Part shown: positions 15,201 to 27,214 of the stretch, piece after piece
Layout of the letters: every line of letters begins with the position of its first letter
How positions within the stretch are numbered: position 1 is the first letter of the stretch
Source: Monosporascus cannonballus
Lineage: Eukaryota > Ascomycota > Sordariomycetes > Xylariales
Assembly (NCBI GenBank): GCA_004154925.1
Contig: QJNS01000339.1
Location: forward strand, 1 to 64,000
Direction of reading: 5' to 3'
Length of the DNA: 64,000 bases
The notes under the pieces: generated by a model
The model's database searches: none
Told to the model about the DNA's origin: nothing
Seen by the model: only the letters and a program-made list of their open reading frames with translations
Made by a program: the position numbers and the translations under genes

Positions 15201-16244
15201 ACGTAACAGTATAACGGCTTTCGAAAATTACTTTATTTATAAGGATACTTTAAAATTACGTTTAATTAAAAATTAATCGCAAAATAATAATAAAAAACCC
15301 GTAAAATTTATAAAGAAAATTAAAATTTATAAATTTATAAAACGGCGTTAAAATTAAACCTTCGTAATTATAACAAATAATCAGAAATTAACTGCCGTTA
15401 TATTAAAAAAATAATATTTTTTAATAATAACCGCGTTAAAAGTAAATTCGGCTTTATAAAAAATATTAAATTAATAATTAACCGTAACCATATCGGAACG
15501 TTCGTATTAAATATTCGTAATATAAACCTTTTCGAATTCGTAGATTAATTCCTAGTTATTAGTACTAAATTAAAAAGTTATTTGGGCAATATTTTTAAGG
15601 ATAATCGGAATTTAAATAAAAATTAAATAATAATATTAATAATATTAAAAATAATTATTTACCGCGCAAAAGATTTTATAATAATAATTAACTATAATAT
15701 AATTTAAAGTGCTTAAATCTTAAACGCAAACCGTACGGTAATCGAAATAACGTTATATTACGTAAATATAATACGGTTTATTACCGTCCGTAATATGATT
15801 AATATTTATTTTATTATCGGTGTCAAAAAAATAATATTCGAAAAAATCCCAATTTTCCTTAATATCAAAATATTACTTTTCTTAAAACTCCTTATAAAAA
15901 AAGATATAACGAACGGAAATAATACGCAAAATAATCGGAAAAAGCGAAATAAAAATAAAAAAACCGAGAAACCGAACGAAACGCATATGCAAAAAAAAAT
16001 AAAAATATAGGCGCAAAAAGGAAAAAAAGGTAAATAAAGTAAAGTTAAAAACGGATTATAATAAGAAATTAGGCGGAACATAATTAATTACGTAATATAA
16101 TATATATTTATTATTACGGCAATTATTTATAACATAATATAACGGTAAACTATCGGCAAACATACGTAATCAGATTTGCGAAATATGTTATATCAAATTA
16201 ATAATAATATTATTAAAGATTAACAATTTAAAAAAAGAAATAAC
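9260..16244 (+). pseudogene. Degenerate Gypsy gag-pol polyprotein
   Basis: The order seen is as follows. A gag zinc knuckle lies at 10,509-10,550 (YYNYGKLGYKNVND, ligands lost). A protease active site near 10,800 has INIG in place of DTG. Reverse transcriptase at about 11,520-11,850 carries the string FGFIN and the catalytic box YLNN at 11,809-11,820, where both Asp of YxDD are Asn. An integrase-like segment follows from about 13,440 (LGHNKVT, the His-containing zinc-binding region). Stops occur throughout and are nearly all TAA or TAG. The order protease, reverse transcriptase, integrase is that of Ty3/Gypsy. The last 500 bp before the LTR show two overlapping short frames with no motif. Confidence 0.8.
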
Positions 16245-16450
16245 TATAAAAATATAAGCTTTATAAGGATAAGGTTAATAACCAATTAATTACCGATTAA
16301 TTATTAACCCATTTACTAATATAAATCCACTATCTGGCAACTAATAGGAAACGCCAGATGGAAATGACCTAATATATTTACTTTTTAGAATCCACTTTAG
16401 AACTGGTCGGAGATCACCTTACCCAGTTTATAGCTATTTATTATCTTACA
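16245..16450 (+). repeat. LTR 3 of composite Gypsy element
   Basis: 206 bp. The first bases are decayed (TATAAAAATA for TGTGAAAATA) and the end reads CTTACA. It is preceded by a purine-rich stretch and followed by the AAAAT duplication at 16,451-16,455. Confidence 0.88.
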
Positions 16451-16455
16451 AAAAT

Positions 16456-16977
16456 CGTATTTACCATTTTGTATATTAATAAAAAAATTTATTACATATT
16501 TATAATTTGCTGTAAAATAAAAACGCAGTTATATTTTTATTTTCTTTCTTAAATACAACCGGAAGCCCTAAAGTTAATACGGCCTTATATTTCGTACTTT
16601 TCCGGCATATTATATATACCTTTTTCCCAATAGCGGTCTTTTTTATGAAATATATAAATATGACGGCTAAGCGGTTTAACCAACTATTAAACCTTAGTCG
16701 TACGGGTTTATGTTAGCAGAAGTATCGTGGGAATCTGAGCAATGAATATAGTAACGTATTACGTCTCGTAATACCAAAGGTGCTTTGGGTAACGATATTT
16801 TATTGCAAACGATTAATATTAATAAATGTTGTAAGTTGATATTATTTGAATTATGGAAATAATAAATATCTTATACTTAATTTTTTTATTTTGTCGAATT
16901 TGGTTTTATAAGCTTTTCGTTCGATCTTGTTAAGCCCGGCTTTATAGGCTTTACGATCGATTTTGTCGAATTATTAC
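16456..16977. other. AT-rich spacer between two Gypsy insertions
   Basis: This is the resumption of the DNA that received the composite element. No frame or motif is recognised, apart from the 36-bp repeat at its right end. It includes a less AT-rich patch at about 16,690-16,790. Confidence 0.5.
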
Positions 16978-16980
16978 GTA
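16891..16980 (-). repeat. 36-bp tandem repeat, about 2.3 units
   Basis: Two 36-base units (16,891-16,926 and 16,927-16,962) and the start of a third align base for base with scattered C/T differences. On the minus strand each unit encodes a basic 12-residue block containing RKAYK. Gypsy element A1 is inserted in the third unit, and the DNA continues at 24,253. It may be the remains of a gene for a Lys-rich repeat protein. Confidence 0.55.
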
Positions 16981-16982
16981 AT

Positions 16983-17404
16983 TGTTACGGATCCCCGAGT
17001 AAACCCGTTCTGGAGGCCCCAGAGCTGCAGAAAAGGGAAAAGCCCCGTACTCTAAAGGTACGTAACTTAAAGTGATTTAACTGATTTATTGGATTATATA
17101 GATTACGGTGATCTGGGTGATTTAATAGATCCAAAAAATCAGTATTATACCAGTAAAATGGAAAAAGGTATAAAACTTTAGGTTTCTTATATAGATAGTT
17201 ACTTATTTAGTTTTTTGCTCCTTAGTTATTAATTTAAGCTTTTAACTAAAGGTAATTATACCGTTCTTTGATTAAAAGAAGAATACCTTAAAATCTTTTT
17301 AATTAATATATTAAATTATTTTTCGCCTTATTATTACTTACAAATTAAAACCTTTTTTGGATATTGTTTATATCTCCAGGTAAATATATAATAGGTTCGT
17401 TATA
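16983..17404 (+). repeat. 5' LTR of element A1
   Basis: 422 bp, beginning TGTTACGGATCC and ending TTCGTTATA (TTCGTTACA in sister copies). Its last 250 bp resemble the B-type LTRs closely, while the first 150 bp are unrelated to them. Confidence 0.9.
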
Positions 17405-19300
17405 TTTTAATAATTCCTTAATTAATAGCCGACGAATAATTTATTGCCCAATTAGGGTATAAGTTTTCTTAAACTTAATGCAAACGATAATACAGGACGA
17501 TATTTAGAAAATAAATAATATATACGATTTCAGTTATTGGTTAAGGAAACGTTATTAATAAGATTTAACGATTTACCCCTTATTAAAGAAGTTTTCCAGT
17601 TAATTGATAATATAATACTTCTTATTATTTAATTTTAAGGAAGCCTATTATCTTCGTAACCTAAATAACAATTTACCCCGGCCCCTATGGATATTATTAA
17701 AGTCTAGGGAGAAAAGTCGGAAAAAAAAACGGTTAAGGAAAAGGTTGAAAAAAAGTATAAGGCCGAAAGCCAAAAAAAACCTATTGCGAAGGAAAAATTA
17801 AATGCCCTAATAACAGAAGTCCGAACCCTAAAAGTAAAGAAAGTTCGGCTTATAAAAAGAAAGAAATTAATTTTTCCTTAGTTTGGCTCCTTTAGAAGGC
17901 GAAGTTAAGGGGCCGGCTACCGACCCCTTTTGTTGGACTTAAGGCGAATGCAAGAAAAAGCCTTAACCCTATTATTGTTCGGCATAAATCGGATACGAAA
18001 AGAAATTATTTCCCTTTTTGGCTATTATGGAATACCAGACGTTAAAGGCTATAAGCTAATTTCCCTTAAACCTTATGACGGATTAAAAGACCTTAATGGA
18101 TTTTTGGTTCAGGTTAGGCTTTACCTTAAGTTTTATAAAAATTCTTTGACGGAGGATTATTAAAAAATAATAGTTATTTTTTAATTCTTAATCGGATAAA
18201 TACGCTAATAATTTAAACCTATTTTAACGGATTATTTCGAAAGATACCTAAAAGAATTTTCGGATTTTATTAATTATATTTTTAGTAATTATGGAAACTT
18301 TAAAGAAAAAATATACGTTTTATTTGGTAACCTTAATAAAGAATAAAATGTTATTAAGTAATTTTATTTTTTTTAATAAGTTAAGTTAGCCGCCGAATAC
18401 ATAATTAAATTTAATTACTTAGTTATTATTTTAAATTTATCCGAAAACGTATTATTTTATCCTTATTATAATGGCCTAAAACCCTTAGTTAAAAATAAGA
18501 TATTTAAGGAATTAAAGAATAAATCCTTTATGGAATATATCGATACGGTTATTATTGCCGACCGACATATTTTTAATCGGTACTTTAAAAAGAAAAAAAC
18601 CGATAAATAAAGTAACAACAAAAGCTTTAATAACCAAGCCAAAAAGGATAAAGGCAAGCCTTAGAAGGAAACGAATTCCGCTTCGAAAAAGCCTAAGAAA
18701 GATAAGTTCAAAGTAAAATGTTTTAATTGTGGTAAAAAGGGGCTTTTTAAGAGCGAATATTGTTCCTTTGCCAAAGAAATTCCAAAAAGGGAGGAATTTT
18801 TCAACCCTAAAAAAAAGCCAAAACGGCTAAATAAAAAATTAATAATAAGGCAGAAAAAGAAAAGAAAAAAGTTAGTTCGATTTTTTTCCAGCCAGAATTT
18901 ATTATTACAATAATTATTTAGATCCAGAACAATAATTTAAAGTACGAAAATTATTTTATTTGCCAGGATTTTAAGGTTAAAGCTTATAAATATTATCCCG
19001 GATAAACGGTTTCCAGGATAATTATAAGGTTAAGATATTAATATTACCTTAATTCCCAAAAATGTAAAATGCATATAAAAAACGGTTAATTTCGATTAAA
19101 TATTAACAATTACGGATAATTATCTCCAAAACTTTACGAATTTTTAAAATATATTATTTATAAAATGATATTATCGGTAAACCTTTACGACCTATTACAT
19201 TTTATTACTTATTATTAAAACGATTATTTTATTTATTTTAAAGCCAAAAAATATAATAACTTTTGGCCCGCATAAAATAATAAGATTTTTATCGAACCAA
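17405..19300 (+). pseudogene. Degenerate Gag of element A1
   Basis: A charged, Lys/Glu-rich stretch near 17,700-17,860 is followed by the Gag core and by a zinc knuckle at 18,719-18,763. The knuckle reads CFNCGKKG then LFKSEYC: the first two Cys are intact, the expected His is Leu, and the fourth ligand position is Tyr followed by a Cys. One open stretch of 77 codons survives at 17,930-18,163. The equivalent knuckle in A2, B1 and B2 is present with different ligands lost. Confidence 0.75.
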
Positions 19301-19739
19301 ATAATAAATATCGATATATTAAAATTCCCCGATAACCAAAATACCTTAAGTCTTATTATTTATATCCCAAATTAAAACGGAATTAAAAGGTTATATTACA
19401 AAAATACTTATATTACTCCCCGATACTTTATATTTAATATAAGATCCTAAATATAAGAATACTTCCTTCGGAAATTTACTTTTTTAATCCTATAACTCGG
19501 GAAATACGGAACAAAAAAATAAATTAGGAAAAGAACCAGATTTTGAAACCTTAATATAAATACGGCAAGAAAATATGGTTTCGGTACAAAAACGACTAAT
19601 ACATTAAATATGTTATTAAAAAAGTTCGCGAATAAAAGTTTACTTAAGTCGGAAACTATCAAAAATCAAAATATTACAAAGGTTTTCGAAAATAGGGTAT
19701 TAAAAAGCCTTAATCGACAAAACCTTATGCGAAATAACG

Positions 19740-22700
19740 AAAAAACGCGCGGTTAAATTAAGATCTCCTTTTAATATAAAGGCAAAATACTTAAGGTTAT
19801 AATTAATTCCGGAGCAAAAAATAATTTTATTTCTTCCGTAATAATAAAAAAATATCAGATTTTTTAGAAATACAAGCTAAAGTCCTATAAGTTGCGTACG
19901 GTGGACGGCAGCTTATTTACTTACGAAAACGGACGAATTTTTCGAAAAACGGAAAAACTTCCAGTACAAATTTAAGGATACCAAAAACGCGTTTTACTGG
20001 ATATCGTTAACATTTCCGGATACGATATTATCCTAAGAATACCTTGGTTTTATTCCAGTAACTTACAGATTAATTAAAAAAACAAATATTTTCCTAGAAC
20101 GAAATACCAAATAAAAATAATTAAGAAATTTGCTATATTATTAAGGAAATACGAATTCCCGATCAAATCTTTACGGTATTACCGGAATATTAAGGATTTA
20201 AAAAATTATTTAAGGATAAAGAAAATTATGAGCTATTACTATATAGTTAATAGGATTATCGGATATTTATTAAGGAAAAATATTATCCGAAGTTTTATAA
20301 AATTTATTATATAAACCCAGAAAATTTAAAAGCGTTACAAAAAAGCATATAACTTAATTTGAAAAAAGAATATATCCAATTTTCCAACTCTCCCGCCGGA
20401 TATCCAATTTTTATAGTACCAAAAACCAAAAATGGCAAATAAAGGATTAATAAGGACGGAAACCTTATTTACCGAAAAGTAATCGATTATAAATAATTAA
20501 ATAATATTATAATCAAAAACGGATATTCCTTAACTTTTATAAATACCCTAAAGGAAAATGCCAGCAAAGTTAAATAATTTACGGCGCTTAATTTTCGTAA
20601 TAATTATTACCGTATTAAAATAACCAAAAAAAATGGAAAATAACATTTAAGACAGTATATGGACTTTATGAATATAAAGTAATACCTATAGGACTTATTA
20701 ACGCTTCTGCTAATTTCCAAAACTTAATAATAACCACCTTCCGATAATTTTTAGACAAATTTGTATTTATCTATTTCGACGATATCCTTATTTACTTTAA
20801 AACCTTAAAAAAGCACAAAAAACATATCACTTAAATACTCAGAACTTTGAACGAAACCAATATTCGAATTAATCCTACCAAAAACGTATAACATACCTAA
20901 AAATTGGATTTTTTAAAATTCATTTTTATACTAGGACAAATTTAAATTTAACGTTCCAAATTAGAAATAATTAAGGACTAGCTTATTCCTAATAAGGCGA
21001 CCGTTATAAATATTCGACAGATTTTAAGATTTACGGATTACGTACGCGGCCTAATTAAGGGATATAGAAATATGGTCAGGCCTTTAACGAAACTTACTAC
21101 TAAAAAATACGTTAAGAAAAAATTCGAACTTCCAAAAGAAATAAAAAAACGTTCCGGAAGTTAAAAAAGGCAATTACCAACGGACTTATCGTAAGGATGC
21201 CAAATTTAAACAAAACGAAACGGCTAAAGACAAATATTTCAAAATATGCCCTAGGCGTAATTTTGGAATAGCAAAAAGGTAACGGCAAATAGTACCCAAT
21301 AGCATATTACTTTAAAGCATTCCGAAACGTAGAATTTAAATACTAAATTTACGACAAAAAACTATTAGCAATTATTAATACTTTTAAGGAATAAGAACTT
21401 TTCCTTAACGGAACAAAAAAACCTTTCGATATTTATTTTGATCATAAAAACTTTACGCAATTTATAAAAGCCCAAAAGCTAAATAAACGACATAAAAGAT
21501 AATAGATTTTTCTGTCCAGATTTAACTTTAAGATGTATCATATTAAAAAAAAATATCCAAACGGATATTTTTAATTACAAAAAAAAATTACGATTCCAAA
21601 ATTCCCAAAAGAAATATACAAATATTATAATACAATAAGGATAAAATTATATATCTATATAAAATAATAAAGAAATTAACTACCGAATTTTTAATACGGT
21701 TCCGGAATTCTTACGATATAAAAAAACAAAAAGAAATCCAGCAGTTAAAAGGATAACTTAAAAATTAGGTATTATATTATGGCAAAATTTACGTTTTTAA
21801 AAATTCATAGGAATAATTTATAAAGGAATTCCATAAAAACTTATTACATAGATACTAAGGAATTTTCAAAACCACTTAATAACTATAAAAATAATATAAT
21901 TTTCTGGAACTACGCCGTACCGTCAAAAAGGTAATTAAAAACTATAATGTTTGCAATAAAATTAAGGCATTACGCCATAAGCCTTACGGGCTACTATAAC
22001 TTACTGACATTCCTAATAAGGCATAAAATACCATAATTTAAATTTTTATTATTAGCTTATTTCCATTTAAAAACCCAGTTATTAAAGTCGAATACGACGA
22101 AATATGGGTAATTATTAACAGATTTACCAAATATAGGTATTTTTTATTTTTTAAAGGAAATATAACGGCAAAATAATTAACTTATGCCTTTATTAAATAA
22201 TACCTTAATAAATATAAAATACTTAAAAAAATCGTTTGAAACCGAAATACGTTATTTATTTCGAAATTTAGCATTAATGTTTTTAAATAAATTAATATTA
22301 AATTTAAATTTTTAATAACGTATTATCCTTAAATAAATAATTAAACCGAAAAATTAAATTAAATTCTGGAATAATATTTGCGAAATTACGTTAATTATTA
22401 ATAAAATAACTGGGTAAAATTTTTATTATTAATATAAATCGCTTATAATATATTAATTAACGAAAATATAAATATATTTTTTTATTTAGCTATATACGGA
22501 CATAATATAAAAATAAAATAACCCAAATAACTATTTAACAAAGTACTAAAAATTATTACGATTACCTTAAAAGCAAAAATATTAACCATAAAGATTAAAA
22601 CGATTTAGGCCTATTTCTAAAATAAATTACGATTTTTTTAATAACGGATAACCCAGTATTATAATAAGAAAAAAATTAAAGGATTAATTTTAACGAAAGG

Positions 22701-23130
22701 AAATAAAATTTACTTATTACGCCAAAAACAAAATGCGATTTCGAATATTTTACAAATTAAAACGAAAAAACCTAATAACAAATTCAATTTCAAAAAAATT
22801 GGACTATTCAAAATTAATAAAATTATTTTTAAAATTAATTATTAATTAGCGCTACCCAAAAACATAAAAATACACCTTATTTTCCACGTTTTTTTATTCA
22901 AACCAACACCTAAAAACGCCCTTTTAAAAATAAACCTAGAACTTAAAAAGAATTCGGATAAGTACGAAATCGAACAAATACTAAATTTTAAAATAATTAA
23001 AAACAAAATCCAGTATTTAATCAAATAAAAAAATATTTACTTAAAAAAATATATATAGGAATTATTTAACCATTTAATAAATACGATAAACCTAATTAAA
23101 ACGTTTTACCGCCAAAATTCTGACCGATTA
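19740..23130 (+). pseudogene. Degenerate Pol with chromodomain, element A1
   Basis: Protease active site at 19,805-19,816 reads NSGA, where Asp of DSGA has become Asn. Reverse transcriptase runs about 20,380-20,950 and keeps an intact YFDD box at 20,772-20,783, preceded by strings matching YGLYEYKVIP and INASANFQ. RNase H follows. Integrase runs about 21,780-22,700, with the C-terminal Cys of its zinc-binding domain visible near 21,950 (NVCNKIKALRHKPYG) and IWVIINRFTK in the core. The end, 22,957-23,130, aligns to a chromodomain (YEIEQIL, IQYLIK, then stops in place of the two conserved Trp). This makes it a chromovirus. Confidence 0.85.
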
Positions 23131-23730
23131 TTTTTAGCGCGGCCAAAGTTATAAACGATAACGATCCCCCGTTTAAATCTAAATCTTCGGCGTTCTAATC
23201 GAAAAAAATAAATGCCTTTGTTATGGTATTTATCTTTAAAACAAGTTATGCTTATTCCGTTTCCATTCGACGTCGCTTCTTTTCCATCTTTTTTTATTTT
23301 TTTAATTAGTCCAGCTTATAACCTTCGAAAATTAGCTATAAACTTTTCTTTTTCAAAATATTTTTTTAATAACGTAAACGTTATAACTTATTTATTTTTT
23401 TAATATCTCCTTTTAAAATTTTCGCTATAATTTCACAAATTCGTTTTTAATAATACGACGTTTCCTTTAAAGGCGGTCGTATTTAGAACCGATATTTTTT
23501 AAAGAAAATATAGCAATCGTTAATCCGTTATAATAACGTTAATAACAGATATAATAATAATAACTTAAAATGTTTTCCGTTATAAAATACTTAAATTTTC
23601 CGAATAAAAAATAATTAAAATAAAGTAATATCTCAAATTTAAATTTGAAAATATAAATAAACCGGTTATCGCGAATTTAACGTTAATTCGTACGGGATTA
23701 GCGTATCGACTTTTTTATTCGACCCGCCAT
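23102..23730 (-). pseudogene. Antisense frame at 3' end of element A1
   Basis: Read on the minus strand, opposite to pol, it starts with ATG at 23,730 (MAGRIKKS). It ends near the chromodomain with a string of the form KAFIFFD-stop-NAEDLDL, then an Asn/Gly/Ser-rich tail and QNFGG. The same start and end motifs occur in A2, B1 and B3, and related ones in element D. RIP stops and at least one frameshift interrupt it. See the separate finding. Confidence 0.55.
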
Positions 23731-23825
23731 AATAAATTAATAATAAAAAAGATAATTTTTAATTAGAAAAAAGAAATACTTACCTTTTTATCTTTGGGAC
23801 AAAGATTTTAAGAAAAGGAAAATGG

Positions 23826-24247
23826 TATTACGGATCTCCGAATAAACCCGTTCTGGAGGCCCTAAGGCTGCAAAAAAAAGAAAAGCCCCGCATTTTAAAG
23901 TTACGTAACTTAAAATAATTTAATTAATTTATTAAATCACATAAATTACAGTAATCTAGGTAATCTAATAAATTTAAAAAATCAGTATTACACCAGTAAA
24001 ATAGAAAAAGGTATAAGATTTCAGGTTTCTTATATAAATAATTACCTACTTAGTTTTTCGCTCTTTAGCTATCAATCTAAGCTTTTAACCAGAAGCAATT
24101 ATACCGTTCTCTGATTAAAAGAAAAATACCCTGAAATCTCCTTAACGAATATACTGAATCATTCCTCGCCTTATTATTACCTGCAAATCAAGACCCTTTT
24201 CGGATACTGTTCATACCTCCAAGTGGATATATGACAGGTTCGTTACA
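23826..24247 (+). repeat. 3' LTR of element A1
   Basis: 422 bp, the same length as the 5' LTR. The start is decayed to TATTACGG and the end is intact, TTCGTTACA. GTAAT follows immediately. Confidence 0.9.
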
Positions 24248-24252
24248 GTAAT

Positions 24253-25942
24253 TCGACTTATATGGTTTAATTATATTTTTGTTACGACCGTTTTCAGAGG
24301 CCGCAGCCCGTTAGATTATAATATGATTTTCTTTTTTCATAATTTTCGTCCCGAAGACTTTTTTTTTCTTTTGTAAGTTTTTTTTCCGCCATTATGTTAG
24401 GTCGTATTAAGAAACCGATTAACAAAAAAACGAAAAATCAAAATAATTTGCTTAAATTAATTACTTTTCGAACCGTAAATATGCCCGTATATTTTTTATT
24501 ATGCTCGTCGCAGGTTGTTATCTTATCGTGCTTTTTCGTCGGATTTTTTTAGGTACAAGGAATACGTAATACGGAATTAGAGCCTTTATGACGTTAACGG
24601 CCTTTTTATTTTTTAACTTGAAAGGTTCGTTTCTAACTATCTTAAGGTTAAAATATAATTTAAAAAGGCCGAAAAAAAAGCGGAATAAGCGTAGGCGAAG
24701 GTTCCTCGTTTTCGAAAACAAATGAAATTATAGGCCGATCGTATAATACGTATGCTATCCCGTAACCTTCGATCTTTAAAAGAATTAGATAAATTGGAAC
24801 GTCGAAAAAAACAGGCTAAATTAAAAGCCGCTAAGGCTATAACGGCAAAGGCCGTACTTTTTTTCGATTGGTCCAATTTGGAATCCATAAATTAGTTATT
24901 TATTAATTAAGGGACCTTTAATCCCGTTAATTTCGGCGTTATTAATAAAAATTTTTAATAAGCGTTAAACGTTAATAAGGTTTTTGGCGGGTTTTTAGGT
25001 GTTTTCGGAATTTGGGTACTTTTTTTATTTAATTAGGTATTAAATAAATCCGTTTTGTTTCCGTATATCGAGGATTTTTTCCATTTCATATATTTATTCG
25101 TTTTTTATTTTTATATTGTTTTATGCCGTATATATTTTGATTATATTTATTATTAAGTTAAATAACAAAATATAAAAGATTAAAAAGAATTTAAATTTTG
25201 ATAAAACTTCTAATTAATAATTATTTTCTGAAATTTTCTTAATAATTCTATATGGACCGATATATTTGAAATCCAATTCTTTGCTAGGTCTTTTTGTTTA
25301 AATATTTTTTGTAGCAAAAAAAAATTATCTTCCCTTTTTCGAAAATTAATTTTTTTAATTTTTTTTAGTTATAATACTTATTTATTTGATTTCGTACGAA
25401 TTTTAACTCCGTTTTTATTTCTTAATACAGCTGTCGTAATTGTTCTAACGTAAAGATTGCTTTAATATTAATTGGACTATCGTCGCGTACGTTTCTGTAA
25501 ATTTCTGGAATAAAACCAAAATTTGCGTTCGCTAATATTATCTTAATGTTTTCGTAATAGCTAATATTATAGGCTAATTATATAATTAATAATTTCTTAA
25601 CCCAGTTATTTTATTCGTAATTAATATAATATTATAAATAAATTTCCAAAATTTAATTTATTTATTTTATTTATTTATCCGTTTAAAGTTTAAATACGTT
25701 AAATAATTTATGATTTAGGCCAATTTATGCTATTAGGCTTTGCCAAAACTTAAATACGAATATCGATCTTTTATTTAATATGATTTTCATTGGTAATCCG
25801 TTTATGTTAAAAATATTTCTGAAAAAAATGTATATTATTTGTTCGGCGTTTATATCCTTATGATATAGTAAAAAATAAAAGAATTTCGTAAATCGGTCGA
25901 CGATTACGAAAATGCTATTGTAATATATTTTTATAGCAATTT
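24253..25942 (-). mobile_element. Partial chromovirus, family D, minus strand
   Basis: On the minus strand, from the right: integrase core with FVIVDRFTKF (about 25,885-25,920) and INGLPMKII; the string VRDDSPINIKA; an integrase C-terminal module with YIGPYRIIKKI (about 25,243-25,264), the GPY/F motif; then a chromodomain (EKILDIRKQNGFI, about 24,945-25,092). It is distinct in sequence from the A/B family. The upstream part of pol is missing: at about 25,940 the AT-rich sequence changes abruptly to ordinary composition with no integrase continuation. No LTR was identified at the left. Confidence 0.75.
24394..24895 (+). pseudogene. Antisense coiled-coil frame of element D
   Basis: On the plus strand, opposite to the chromodomain gene, it begins ATG with MLGRIKKP at 24,394. 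It ends in an open run of about 60 codons containing SLKELDKLERRKKQAKL and then LFFDWSNLESIN before a TAG. The charged alternating pattern suggests a coiled coil. The FFDW motif and the M-x-GRI start match the antisense frames of the A/B family although the pol genes differ. Confidence 0.55.
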
Positions 25943-27030
25943 TCTTCCGCGTGCGATGGCCGCCGTTTCGAGCGGTTTCCTCTTCCGGAAATGGCCGTCA
26001 TGTCTGTGCTTCATGCCAAGAACCCCGCCCGCTCCAATCCAGCGGCCAAGCGTACATCAGGCATCAATCGGTACGTATCTTGTTCTGCCGGCTATAAAGT
26101 CTTGGCCGTCCGTCGAAACTGTTCCTGCTACGTTTTATACGTTTTCGCTCAACTCAGCCGTTTCGCCATAAGACACGGTGAATTTCTCTTTAAGGGCATT
26201 ACAATACACACAACGAAACATATAACGAATCTCTCTTTCTCGTGCAGCGTTTTAAACTATCAAAACATCTCTAATTGTTCTTGCTGGTTCACCCCAAGTC
26301 TTTTGTAGTGCTGGAAATGCCGATCCACCTACTAAGGCGGCCTGCTCTTATCTCTCTGCCACCTGAGATGCCAAAAATAGCCAGGGGCGGCCATTCCGAA
26401 CGTTGATGGATGACCTGAAACCAATAAGAAAAATATCTTATTTCGGCCCAAGTACAAATTTTGCCTCGTATGGTTTTGGTTGATCAAACCTTTAAGGTTA
26501 TCAACGCCACCTCCTAAACTGGGTGGGAACTTTCATCTCGGTCATCGCTGCATCCAGTCAGACCATAGTTGCGTTACGTTGTAAGTCTTGCTGGGTAAGC
26601 AAGGGGGGGTAACGTGTTTGGTCAGGCGGGTTATGTGGTCTGCTCCCCTGGAAGAAGTCCGAGGCGGTGTTCCGGCGGATGCTCTTTGTGCGGTGCCAAC
26701 CAATCGCGGAATGGCCTTGGATACTCGGCATATCCGGCCAATACAACATACCATCGACAATATCAGGTGAATATTGATCGCCAACCGAGGAGAAGCCTGG
26801 GAATGGAGCAGCTGAAGTCTCGGCTATGCATAGAGACGAATACGAGGTTTTTGGGGTAACGATGCTTGCAAAAGGAGCTGTTATTATGCCTGAGCGGCTG
26901 GGTTGGCTACGTGTTAGTTGGTCATTACCCTTCCCCTTATCCTTGGCTTATTACGCGGCCTCGCTCTTTAAGGGCGCAATACGCCTACTACGGCCAACAA
27001 CACCACAGCGACCAAGCGATCAACACCACG
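25943..27030. other. Start of island 1: no gene assigned
   Basis: Ordinary composition with several overlapping frames of 60-105 codons on both strands (for example 25,991-26,308 plus and 26,542-26,784 minus). None has a recognisable domain and most begin at non-ATG codons, so I do not call them genes. The change from AT-rich to normal composition at about 25,942 is sharp. Confidence 0.5.
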
Positions 27031-27214
27031 GATCAGCAGGTTAGAGGCAGGCAGCGATCACATCCTTCTGGGCGTTCTAATGATCCCGGGGAGGTAGGGT
27101 AGTACGGCGGGACCTCTGGTGCAGTGTTTAGTAGACCAAATGGATCACTGGGGAAGGTTGGGCCTCCGGTGTAGGAGGTCGCAGTATCGGAAGAATGCGC
27201 TTTGTAGTTGCTGT

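Larger units (their letters stand above)
6915..16450 (+). mobile_element. Composite Ty3/Gypsy element: LTR-gag-LTR-gag-pol-LTR
   Basis: Three LTRs of exactly 206 bp in the same orientation divide the element into a short internal part (7,121-9,053) and a long one (9,260-16,244). The short part aligns from end to end with the first 1.9 kb of the long part and stops before the polymerase. Both carry a gag zinc knuckle and a protease-like segment; only the long one has reverse transcriptase and integrase remnants. One AAAAT duplication flanks the whole. All frames are destroyed by RIP-type stops. A partial tandem duplication, or one arising during reverse transcription, fits better than one element nested in another, because no gag-pol continuation follows the third LTR. 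Confidence 0.85.
16983..24247 (+). mobile_element. Ty3/Gypsy chromovirus A1, full length, RIP-degraded
   Basis: A 7,265-bp element with two 422-bp LTRs (16,983-17,404 and 23,826-24,247) and a 5-bp duplication GTAAT (16,978-16,982 and 24,248-24,252). The inside reads, in order, Gag, protease, reverse transcriptase, RNase H, integrase and a C-terminal chromodomain, each recognisable despite many stops. A purine-rich tract (23,811-23,825) precedes the 3' LTR. It is the best preserved member of the family that also includes A2, B1, B2 and B3 in this window. Confidence 0.92.

Noticed and set aside
15795..16081. Overlapping plus and minus open frames before the third LTR of the composite element
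   Set aside because: Low-complexity Lys/Asn and Phe/Leu composition produced by AT-rich DNA; no motif on either strand.
9054..16450. Simple nesting of one complete Gypsy element inside an older copy beginning at 6,915
   Set aside because: The base run before the middle LTR is AAAAA, no pol of the older copy follows the third LTR, and AAAAT pairs the first and third LTRs instead.
23212..23403. 63-codon plus frame in element A1
   Set aside because: It is the complement of the antisense frame; Phe-rich because the true frame is Lys-rich.
24518..24888. Two minus-strand frames of 67 and 83 codons
   Set aside because: They are shadows of the plus-strand antisense frame of element D, whose coiled-coil reading is far more protein-like.
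25991..26308. 105-codon plus frame at the start of island 1
   Set aside because: No motif, composition not distinctive, and it overlaps a second plus frame of similar quality.
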